DNA from: JAUNSR01 sp036655355
GTDB taxonomy: Bacteria > Bacteroidota > Bacteroidia > Bacteroidales > JAUNSR01
Length of the DNA: 64,000 bases
Assembly (NCBI GenBank): GCA_036655355.1
Contig: JAVVQG010000007.1
Coordinates: 1 to 64,000, forward strand
Direction of reading: 5' to 3'
Program-made: the position numbers and the translations under genes
Shown: positions 54,531 through 61,924 of the stretch, piece by piece
Layout: each line of letters opens with the position of its first letter
Numbering within the stretch: position 1 is the first letter of the stretch
The notes under the pieces: generated by a model
Told to the model about the DNA's origin: nothing
What the model saw: the letters and a program-made list of their open reading frames with translations, nothing else
Database searches by the model: none

Positions 54531-56183
54531 TTATCCTTTGTAAAGATGTCTTTTTATCTTATGGGTCGGTGTTTTCTCAAAAGGATGGCTCACCAACTCA
54601 AGTTTATAAACCTGCGAATATTTCCCTAGATGATCATTCAGTTTCTTCCGCATATCGGTCAGATAATTGGATAGTTTATGATGTACCTCACCGGAGTGAT
54701 AACTTGCCGCCTCCTTGAAAAAAGCATATTTTTTTGACAGCTCCTCTGTATTGAGGTATACTTTGGCTACAATCTTACCTTTTGCTTCATAAACGAGCGA
54801 TTCAATGACACCTTCCATTCGATTCAGCACTGATTCAATCTCTTCGGGATATATATTTTCGCCACTCGGTCCGAGTATCATTGTTTTTGACCGTCCTCTG
54901 ATATACATGTTTCCATTCTCCATTTCAGCCAGGTCACCGGTATGAAACCAGTTTCCGGCAGTAAGAACAGATTCCGTGATACCCGGTTCTTTATAATATC
55001 CTTTCATATTTCCTTTCCATTTAACCACCACTTCACCCTCTTTGGATTTGGCAGTAGGACGAATAATCCTATACTCGAGTCCATTTAACGGTTTTCCTAC
55101 GGATCCGAATTTCACTTTGCCCACTTTCGAAGCGAAAATAAGAGAAGAAGTCTCAGTTAAACCGTAACCGCAAGAGTAAGGAAAACCAGCATCACGAAGA
55201 AATCGTTCCGTTTTCGGATTTAAAGGTGCCCCACCAACACCCAGAAAGCGAATTCTTCCCCCGAAAGCTTTCTTCAATCTTTTTCCGGCTTTATTATGGA
55301 GCAGGTGCCGTATTGGCCACACATGCATTGCCCCTCGCAATATTCTATTTTTAGTTAATTCCGGCAAGATGCGCGTCGCATAAATCTTTTCAATTATGAG
55401 TGGAACCATCAGTATCATTGTGGGATGAACTTTGTTCATAGCACCGATAAGGACCGATGGAGTGGGTAATTTGTGCATGTAATAAACCGAAGCACCTTGT
55501 TTTAAGGGTAGAATCATCCCAAGTACATTTTCATAAACATGCGAAAGAGGGAGTAAGGAAAGAAAGACATCTGTTTCGTTGACATCTTGCACCAACAACA
55601 CTTTCTCTGCTTCATAGGTGAGATTTTCATGTGTCAGCATCACTCCTTTAGAACGACCCGTGGTTCCTGATGTATAGATGATATTGGCAACATCTTCCGG
55701 TTCGACACTTTCGGGAGTAAAGGAGTTGTATGACGATTTTTCTGCATACTCTATTAGGGAAGAACCGTCTTCAAGAAGCGTTAGATCATCTGTTATGACA
55801 ACGTGCTTTCTTTCAAAAAGCAAACGCTCTCCATGTCGGTTGAGTATTCGTTTTGAGATGAACAAAATGCGACTATCGGAATGCTCCAGAATGGAATTCA
55901 CTTCATTGGAAGAGAAATCAGGCAATATGGGAACAGTTACAATTCCTGTAGTGACCGCACCAAAAAAAATACTCACCCAATTAGGGGAATTTTCTGCAAG
56001 GATGGCAACCTTGTCGCCTTTCTTAAGTCCCTGCTCCGATAACCAGAAACTTATTTTTAGCTTAAGCTCATTCAATTGTGAATAGGTGAAGGTCTCCTTA
56101 TCAATAGATGCCAGTGCCAGACGATCACCAAATTTCTCAGTACTCTCCTCCAACAGTCCGGTCAAGGTATTCTTATCTTTCAT
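54531..56183 (-). CDS. fadD: AMP-forming long-chain acyl-CoA synthetase
   Basis: A 550-residue ANL-superfamily enzyme. P-loop YTSGTTGRSKGVMLTHENL (about 167-185), GYGLTETSS (A5 motif, near 335), the TGD motif in WFHTGDLAEM and the hinge GRSKTMI followed by GENIYPEEIE. The C-terminal domain ends in KTPTHKIKRHL, with the acyl-adenylate lysine probably in this region. It activates fatty acids with ATP and CoA. I chose the ATG at 56183; a TTG six codons upstream overlaps the end of the phosphatase gene. Substrate chain length is not known. Confidence 0.88.
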   Translation of the reverse strand: MKDKNTLTGLLEESTEKFGDRLALASIDKETFTYSQLNELKLKISFWLSEQGLKKGDKVAILAENSPNWVSIFFGAVTTGIVTVPILPDFSSNEVNSILEHSDSRILFISKRILNRHGERLLFERKHVVITDDLTLLEDGSSLIEYAEKSSYNSFTPESVEPEDVANIIYTSGTTGRSKGVMLTHENLTYEAEKVLLVQDVNETDVFLSLLPLSHVYENVLGMILPLKQGASVYYMHKLPTPSVLIGAMNKVHPTMILMVPLIIEKIYATRILPELTKNRILRGAMHVWPIRHLLHNKAGKRLKKAFGGRIRFLGVGGAPLNPKTERFLRDAGFPYSCGYGLTETSSLIFASKVGKVKFGSVGKPLNGLEYRIIRPTAKSKEGEVVVKWKGNMKGYYKEPGITESVLTAGNWFHTGDLAEMENGNMYIRGRSKTMILGPSGENIYPEEIESVLNRMEGVIESLVYEAKGKIVAKVYLNTEELSKKYAFFKEAASYHSGEVHHKLSNYLTDMRKKLNDHLGKYSQVYKLELVSHPFEKTPTHKIKRHLYKG

Positions 56184-56193
56184 AATCGGGAAA

Positions 56194-57486
56194 TTAGTCA
56201 ATCTTAAAAAACTTTACTTGTTGCTCAATCGAAAGTGATGGAATTACGGGTAAACTCTCAAGAATACTCTGATAATAATTCTGAACCACTTCCCAGGAAT
56301 AATAAGGCGGGGTATCCGTGTCCAAAGGGAAAGCAACCTCTTTCTCATTAAGAAGCATTTTCACCAGTATATTCCCCTGATCGTTTGAATAAAAAACCCA
56401 CATAATATTCGCTGCCATCGGAGACACAACGAAATCTTTCCAATGCTCACTCACGTCAAAAGGGTTTTGGGTCTGAAAAGATGCTTCCTCTATGCCTAAT
56501 AAGGCGGCAAAAGGTATTATTGTTTCGGCATGTGCAAACCTAAAATCAGCCGACACCCCACCGTCAACTATCGAATTATATGAGGTGATCAGAAAATCCT
56601 CTAACAAAGGGAATGCGATTGCTACGGGCAGATTTGAAGCAAGTCCGGAGGGCCCCTTTTCCATATACTGTCTGACATTCTGCAATTGCCATAAACGATA
56701 TAATTCATCTCCGGTAAAATAATCTCCGAGATTAACACGAATATCCGTATTGGGCAAGATTGCATAAACCGTATAAAGATTGCTTAGGAACTCTACCTTC
56801 TGCGTCATGGTATCTACATACGAAGGCATAAAGAGTTCTCCCAAAGCCCTATCGTTGCTTACTAATGAATCGCCAAAGCTTTTATAAATTGATTTCCAGG
56901 GGCCATTCGTTTTAAAATCCAAATAGGCCCGATTCAGTTTAAAAAAATCCAATACTGGATTTCCGTTCTCTAGAATCTCCTCTGTCACGATCGTGGTATC
57001 TGTATTTTCTGTCAATTTTGACAATAACGTCTTCATGCTTCTCACACAACGTTCTTCCGGATCACTTTGGGCATAAATGTGTTCCCCCCACACTTCGGGA
57101 TAATTTGATTTAAGCCGCTCTCCGATGCCGCCTAGTTGAGCAACACCTTTCTCTGTAAGAAGCCCCCACTTCCCTTTGCTCTCTTTGTAGATCTGATCCA
57201 ACTCGGTGATCAGTTCTTTTCCTTTTAGTGTTATTTGGTCGGTAGCCTCTGCATCTTGTAATCGATCACGGACACTCTCCACAAAACGTGGTGCCACGGG
57301 ATAGCGCGAGCCGTGTCTGCCTATGTAATTGATGTAGAATGGTTCATAACCTTTAGGAGCAGGAGTATACTTCTGTACCTTATAGGAATAGGGCATATCC
57401 GTGCCATTCATCCTATCGTCTGTTTTCTTACATGCCCCAACCATCAACAAAAGGGTTAAACAAAGAAGAAATGATACTTTTTTCAT
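56194..57486 (-). CDS. histidine acid phosphatase, MINPP-type lipoprotein
   Basis: A 430-residue histidine-phosphatase clade-2 enzyme. A signal peptide with lipobox (LTLLLMVGAC, Cys near 19) is followed by the catalytic RHGSRYP near residue 57 and, in the C-terminal half, the proton donor motif HAE in FRFAHAETIIPF. HAE rather than HD marks the multiple inositol-polyphosphate phosphatase (MINPP) branch, whose Bacteroides member degrades phytate. It would act at the cell surface or in the periplasm. It overlaps or nearly abuts the acyl-CoA synthetase gene (10 bp), so the two are co-transcribed. Confidence 0.88.
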   Translation of the reverse strand: MKKVSFLLCLTLLLMVGACKKTDDRMNGTDMPYSYKVQKYTPAPKGYEPFYINYIGRHGSRYPVAPRFVESVRDRLQDAEATDQITLKGKELITELDQIYKESKGKWGLLTEKGVAQLGGIGERLKSNYPEVWGEHIYAQSDPEERCVRSMKTLLSKLTENTDTTIVTEEILENGNPVLDFFKLNRAYLDFKTNGPWKSIYKSFGDSLVSNDRALGELFMPSYVDTMTQKVEFLSNLYTVYAILPNTDIRVNLGDYFTGDELYRLWQLQNVRQYMEKGPSGLASNLPVAIAFPLLEDFLITSYNSIVDGGVSADFRFAHAETIIPFAALLGIEEASFQTQNPFDVSEHWKDFVVSPMAANIMWVFYSNDQGNILVKMLLNEKEVAFPLDTDTPPYYSWEVVQNYYQSILESLPVIPSLSIEQQVKFFKID

Positions 57487-57557
57487 GTTGGCTAATCTCT
57501 TTTCTCAAATAAAACAATCTGAGTCCAACAAAGGTTTGATAGGATAAGACACAAAAA

Positions 57558-57598
57558 AGAGGTTGCCTAATTCATCATTTTGAATTTAAGCAACCTCT
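57558..57598 (-). terminator. terminator after the MATE transporter gene
   Basis: Arms agaggttgcctaa and ttaagcaacctct (one mismatch) with a loop containing ttcat; the minus strand continues with TTTTTT. It is a variant of the stems at 4233 and 27277. Confidence 0.8.
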
Positions 57599-57628
57599 CG
57601 GTCTTTTTAATGTAATCAACCCCTCGGT

Positions 57629-58999
57629 TTAGAAGTTATTTGCAGGCGATAAATTACGTCTCATACTCTTTGATGTGATGCGGAAACGATAAAAGAATAA
57701 TACGGCTGCTACCGTAAGTCCGATCGGAAATCCCATCCAGATGCCGATCGCCCCCATTCCCTGATGAATTCCAAAGAAGTAGCTTGCGGGCAAACAGACA
57801 ACAAAGAAACTCAAAAACGAGATATAAGGCATCGGTTTCATATCTCCGAATCCGCGTAGAGCATTCGCATAGGCGATTTGAATTCCGTCGGCAAGTTGAT
57901 AAATCATCGTCGGGAAGACAAGTAAGGCTACTAATTGACTCACTTCGTCTGAGTTTGTGAATAGTCCCCCGATATGATTTCGGGTTAAGGCTAACAGGGG
58001 AATGAGCAGGGCGCACCATAACAAAATTAGATGAGCACCGCTATGTGAAACCCGTGTTGCTTCATCCGGTTGTTTCTCTCCCAAATAGCGACTTGAAAGA
58101 ATCGTAATGGCTGAACCAACACCGTAATAGATCAGATAACCCAATGTGGTAAGTCCCATCATCACCTGATGCGCCGCAAGAGCCGTCGTTCCGACCCATC
58201 CGATCATAATGGCACTGAGGTTGAAAGCCGACGCTTCCAGTCCAATCTGAAATGAAACCGGGAGACCGGCTTTGGCCAAAGAGGTTACTTGTTTTAAATC
58301 GGCACGCGTTGAAAGAAACCCGTCCATGTATTTATGATATTTCGGACGAATAAAAAACGCCACTGCCATCAATAGTGGAAGTAACAATCTCGAAAAGAGT
58401 GTAGAGAATCCCGCTCCTGTCAACCCGAGTTCCGGAAATCCATGATTTCCATATATAAGAAGGTAATTTCCTCCAATATTCACCAGGTTACAAATAAGCA
58501 TCACTTTCATGGATTGATAAGGTTCTCCAATTCCATCTGTAAATTGCTTAAATGCATTAAATAGCATAATCAGAATCAATCCTGCCATTTGCAATATAAA
58601 ATAAGGGCGTATCAGATGAAGGAGTTCAGAAGGTTGTCCCATTTTATCCACTCTAAGATATACGATCAGCATAATCGCAGTAAGAAGAATTCCAAAAACA
58701 CCATTGGCAATCAAGCCATTGCGTAAAATATTCCCACTTTTATGATAATCTTTCTTTCCCGCCAAAGCTCCTACGAGAGGTGTTAAGCCATAAGAGAAGC
58801 CCAAGCCGAAAAGTGTGGCCAAATTAAAAATACTATTAACGAAGGAGGCTGCTGCCAATTCATCGGTACTATGATGACCAACCATCATATTATCCGCAAG
58901 TCCCACGATAATCAACCCTAATTGTCCGATCACAATCGGAAGCGCAAGTTTAGTAATAGCGGAATAATGAGATTTGTTCCGCATAAACGTTTTTTTCAT
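57629..58999 (-). CDS. norM: MATE-family multidrug/Na+ antiporter
   Basis: A 456-residue, 12-helix MATE protein (PF01554 twice). Marks: ITKLALPIVIGQLGLIIVGLADNMMVGH near the N-terminus, ALRGFGDMKPMPYIS and the paired halves around residue 230. It exports cationic drugs or metabolites using Na+ or H+. The ATG at 58999 was preferred to a GTG farther up; a third start (58984) is also possible. It is convergent with nothing and has its own terminator. Confidence 0.9.
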   Translation of the reverse strand: MKKTFMRNKSHYSAITKLALPIVIGQLGLIIVGLADNMMVGHHSTDELAAASFVNSIFNLATLFGLGFSYGLTPLVGALAGKKDYHKSGNILRNGLIANGVFGILLTAIMLIVYLRVDKMGQPSELLHLIRPYFILQMAGLILIMLFNAFKQFTDGIGEPYQSMKVMLICNLVNIGGNYLLIYGNHGFPELGLTGAGFSTLFSRLLLPLLMAVAFFIRPKYHKYMDGFLSTRADLKQVTSLAKAGLPVSFQIGLEASAFNLSAIMIGWVGTTALAAHQVMMGLTTLGYLIYYGVGSAITILSSRYLGEKQPDEATRVSHSGAHLILLWCALLIPLLALTRNHIGGLFTNSDEVSQLVALLVFPTMIYQLADGIQIAYANALRGFGDMKPMPYISFLSFFVVCLPASYFFGIHQGMGAIGIWMGFPIGLTVAAVLFFYRFRITSKSMRRNLSPANNF

Positions 59000-59201
59000 A
59001 AGAAAAATTATGGAATATAAGTGCAAATGATAGAGTGGCACTTAGAAAAGGGGAAGGAAATCCCGTGATAAGTGCTGACAAAACTACTGAAACTCTTTTT
59101 AAGAAGGAAACAGGTTAGTAATTAATAACATCTTTAACCTAAAAATGGTCGAACAATGTGATTTCAGAGGTGTTTAATGTTTAATTTAAATATTATCTCA
59201 G

Positions 59202-59888
59202 ATGAAACCTAAAAAAATACTATTCGTCCTTTCTAACCACGATAAATTGGGTGACTCCGGAAAACCTACCGGTTGGTGGGTAAGTGAAGCCGCTCATCCG
59301 TGGAGTGTGGTCAGTAAAGCAGGGTATGAAGTTGATTTTGTATCTCCTTTGGGAGGTGAACCTGTTATGACCGGAGAGAATTCAAACGACCCCATTGACC
59401 GTGCATTTCTGGATAATCAAGAAGTAAAACAGAAAATAAAGAACACCCTTACTCCTGCCCAAGTGAATGTAGATCAGTATTGCTGTATCCATTATGTTGG
59501 CGGACATGGTGCTATGTGGGATTTTCCAGATAATACGGAACTTTCTAAAATAGCAGCCAAGATGTGGGATCAAGGCAAGGTGGTTTCAGCCATCTGCCAC
59601 GGAGTTGCAGCTCTTCTGAACGTAAAATTGCACGGAGGTGATTTATTGATAAAAGGAAAGAATCTGACCAGTTTCACCGATATGGAAGAAAAAGCAAACA
59701 ACACTTGCGAAGTGGTTCCTTATTTTCTTCAATGTGAATTGATGTTACGGGGTTCAATCTTCCATATCGCCAAAAATTGGGCTGACAACGTACAGGTACA
59801 TGAGCGATTGATTACAGGTCAGAACCCTCAATCGGGATTAAGCGTAGGTAAAGCGATGGTAGCGTTGCTCGAACATCTTAAGATGTGA
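59202..59888 (+). CDS. DJ-1/PfpI-family protein (glyoxalase III / Hsp31-like)
   Basis: A 228-residue class-I glutamine-amidotransferase-like protein. Catalytic Cys-His is in VSAICHGVAAL (Cys near residue 141) with an upstream glutamate in GWWVSEAAHPW (near 30) and the oxyanion-type GGHGAMWD (near 101-108). This set matches Hsp31/HchA-like glyoxalases that turn methylglyoxal into lactate, also proposed as chaperones. The gene is alone on the plus strand, divergent from the MATE gene. Confidence 0.9.
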   Translation: MKPKKILFVLSNHDKLGDSGKPTGWWVSEAAHPWSVVSKAGYEVDFVSPLGGEPVMTGENSNDPIDRAFLDNQEVKQKIKNTLTPAQVNVDQYCCIHYVGGHGAMWDFPDNTELSKIAAKMWDQGKVVSAICHGVAALLNVKLHGGDLLIKGKNLTSFTDMEEKANNTCEVVPYFLQCELMLRGSIFHIAKNWADNVQVHERLITGQNPQSGLSVGKAMVALLEHLKM

Positions 59889-59934
59889 TTCGGAGTGTTA
59901 TTAGAAATAAGATTTGGTTGTTATATGAATTGGT

Positions 59935-59967
59935 AAGAGCTGGCAAGAGAAATCCTGTCAGCTCTTA
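59935..59967. terminator. bidirectional terminator overlapping the channel stop codon
   Basis: Arms aagagctggca and tgtcagctctt pair with one mismatch. The right arm covers the TGA stop and last codons of the minus-strand channel gene (stop at 59958), and the hairpin also ends the plus-strand DJ-1 gene (stop at 59888). Confidence 0.7.
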
Positions 59968-60653
59968 TTTTGCATCTTCTGTTGGAATCGCGTTGTAATG
60001 TAAGCCGTAAGAATCGGAAAAACACTCATTCCCATTACCGCAAGAATCACACCTAAGATACGTCCTTCCGATGTCACCGGTTCAATATCGCAGCCAACCG
60101 TAGTCACATCCATACAGGCCCACCAAACGGCATCGCCAAAGTCACGTAGCCCGTTATTGACGTTTTTCTCCAAAGAGAAGAACGCCAGACTTCCGAAATA
60201 AGAAGAACCCAGTAAAATCGCAATATAGGATAAAAGCAGATTGGTCATCTTGCTTGTGGTAAACCAGGTAATCATGATTACCATACCGTAACCGCCCCGA
60301 ATCAGAAGAATTGATCGTAAAAGAATATTCATGAAAGGACTTACCTCAATCCCAAACCAATCAATAATATTCAGATAAGGTATCGATACAACTAAAAAAA
60401 GGATGTGGGTTATGAAATAATGCCATTTACGCTCTTTCAGGAAAAAGAGAAACCAAAAATCAAAGAAGAAGATGATACAGATTAATAATTGAATCATCAA
60501 ATAACTCTTCCTCGGTATGATCCCCGGGCCTTGTAAAATTTCAATGGACAAAACCATAAAAATAACAAGGCTGCAAATAAGTACAATTACATTTAAAATC
60601 CGGGCAATCAATAATTGACGGCGCGATTTCCTCTTCAAATCTGAAACTGGCAT
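59958..60653 (-). CDS. voltage-gated-type potassium channel family protein with altered filter
   Basis: A 231-residue membrane protein with an S1-S4-like bundle (about residues 15-130) and a pore region: pore helix FGDAVWWACMDVT (about 175-187), filter TVGCDIEP, then an inner helix GRILGVILAVMGMSVFPILTAYI. The usual filter is TVGYGD; here Tyr-Gly is replaced by Cys-Asp with Ile-Glu-Pro after it, so K+ selectivity is doubtful. It lacks a C-terminal RCK domain. It lies downstream of the XRE-S24 gene on the same strand. Confidence 0.85.
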   Translation of the reverse strand: MPVSDLKRKSRRQLLIARILNVIVLICSLVIFMVLSIEILQGPGIIPRKSYLMIQLLICIIFFFDFWFLFFLKERKWHYFITHILFLVVSIPYLNIIDWFGIEVSPFMNILLRSILLIRGGYGMVIMITWFTTSKMTNLLLSYIAILLGSSYFGSLAFFSLEKNVNNGLRDFGDAVWWACMDVTTVGCDIEPVTSEGRILGVILAVMGMSVFPILTAYITTRFQQKMQNKS

Positions 60654-60702
60654 AGATTAAACCTTTTATTAATCTAACAACCGATTGCAACCTTTGTTTG
60701 TT

Positions 60703-61320
60703 TCACACAGACTTTATCACGCCTACCACCAATGACATTCCGTAAACATCCGATAATGAAATCTCAAACGGTGCGTATTCTTTATTGAAGGAGATGCATC
60801 GGATCAGGGATGGATCTTCTTTGCAGCGTTCCACCTGTTTCATAATCACCCCCTGCGCCGTATCTAATACAAAGACGCGACCAAACCAAATCGACTCACC
60901 CGGATTCACGTGTTTGCATGCCACAACATCTCCCGAACGATATTCATCATTCATGCTGTCGCCCTTCACATCAATGGTAAAATCATAACTACCGAATGCA
61001 GAAATCACATTATTCATTTCACATCCGGCTTCCGTTACACCTTCGCTGTAGCCGGATAATGACCCTGCTTGTGCAGAAATTGGAATATGTGGTTTCAAAA
61101 TTGTTTTCTTACTGTTTTTCTCTTGCTTGGGTTCATCAAAAAAGATCCCGACCGGGCAATTCAATGCCTGAGCAATCACTTCAAGGGTTTGTATTCTAGT
61201 AGAGTTCCTTTCTAAGATCCCTTTAAATCCGGCAACCGACATATTGATTTCCTTACAGAAATCAGCCATGGGTATATTTCTTTGTTCTAAAATTTCCTTT
61301 ATGATATGTAATTTGGGCAT
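60703..61320 (-). CDS. XRE-type regulator with S24 (LexA/CI-like) peptidase domain
   Basis: A 205-residue protein: N-terminal lambda-type helix-turn-helix (about 8-62, MADFCKEINMSVAGFKGILERN) and a C-terminal S24 peptidase fold (about 95-200) with the serine in KGDSMND and the lysine in GVIMKQVERC. A possible cleavage region (SAQAGSLSG, near residue 83-91) precedes it and holds an Ala-Gly pair, as in LexA-type repressors. It may self-cleave in stress and then free its targets, but these are unknown. Its neighbour is the channel gene, 49 bp downstream. Confidence 0.88.
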   Translation of the reverse strand: MPKLHIIKEILEQRNIPMADFCKEINMSVAGFKGILERNSTRIQTLEVIAQALNCPVGIFFDEPKQEKNSKKTILKPHIPISAQAGSLSGYSEGVTEAGCEMNNVISAFGSYDFTIDVKGDSMNDEYRSGDVVACKHVNPGESIWFGRVFVLDTAQGVIMKQVERCKEDPSLIRCISFNKEYAPFEISLSDVYGMSLVVGVIKSV

Positions 61321-61371
61321 AGTAAATTTTATTTAGGGAAACAAAGATAGGAATCGCCTGAAAATAAAAAA

Positions 61372-61399
61372 AGGAATGTCTCGTTTTGAAACATTCCTT
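61372..61399 (-). terminator. terminator of the tRNA operon
   Basis: Arms aaggaatgt and acattcctt with a short loop; on the minus strand it is followed by a run of T. It lies about 10 bp after tRNA-Leu(GAG). Confidence 0.85.
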
Positions 61400-61408
61400 A
61401 ATCATTCG

Positions 61409-61491
61409 TACGAAGGAGGAGACTCGAACTCCCACACCGCAACCGGCACTACCCCCTCAAAGTAGCGTGTCTACCATTCCACCACCTTCGC
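61409..61491 (-). tRNA. tRNA-Leu (anticodon GAG)
   Basis: An 83-nt class II tRNA with a 7-bp acceptor stem (GCGAAGG / CCTTCGT), long variable arm, TTCGAGT T-loop and anticodon loop TTGAGGG giving anticodon GAG for CTC/CTT codons. The CCA end is not encoded. It is the last gene of the Gly-Leu-Leu operon. Confidence 0.95.
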
Positions 61492-61499
61492 ATATTTTG

Positions 61500-61582
61500 T
61501 ACCCAAAACAGGACTCGAACCTGCACATCCGTAAGGACACTAGTACCTGAAACTAGCGTGTCTACCATTCCACCACTTGGGC
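61500..61582 (-). tRNA. tRNA-Leu (anticodon CAG)
   Basis: An 83-nt class II tRNA; acceptor stem GCCCAAG / TTTGGGT, long variable arm, anticodon loop TTCAGGT giving CAG for CTG codons. No encoded CCA. It is the middle gene of the operon, 8 nt from tRNA-Leu(GAG). Confidence 0.95.
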
Positions 61583-61587
61583 ATCTG

Positions 61588-61660
61588 AGCGAAAAACGGG
61601 ACTCGAACCCGCGACCCCAACCTTGGCAAGGTTGTGCTCTACCAACTGAGCTATTTTCGC
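61588..61660 (-). tRNA. tRNA-Gly (anticodon GCC)
   Basis: A 73-nt class I tRNA; acceptor stem GCGAAAA / TTTTCGC, anticodon loop TTGCCAA giving GCC for GGC/GGT codons, T-loop TTCGAGT. No encoded CCA. It is the first gene of the operon, 28 bp from the predicted transcription start. Confidence 0.96.
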
Positions 61661-61694
61661 AATAATTGTAACCGTTTTTGTTTCGATTACGTTA

Positions 61695-61727
61695 CAAATA
61701 TAAGGGAACTTTTATATATCCTCCAAA
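61695..61727 (-). promoter_or_regulatory. promoter of the tRNA operon
   Basis: On the minus strand TTTG (61724-61727) and TATATTTG (61695-61702) are separated by 21 bp, a textbook Bacteroidetes promoter (-33 TTTG, -7 TAnnTTTG). Transcription should begin near 61688, about 28 bp before tRNA-Gly. Confidence 0.85.
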
Positions 61728-61924
61728 TTTTCATACATATTTTTTAAACGAATAATTCATCCGTTAATCAGAACGCATATAAACACTCCGACAAATATCG
61801 AATTTCTACAGAATTGAGTTAAAACTGGTAGGTACAATATAAAAATATCCACATGATATTAAATTAATCAAATGCGTGGAATAAAGCGGCTATTTTGATT
61901 GTTGTATTGGTATAAGAAAAAAAA

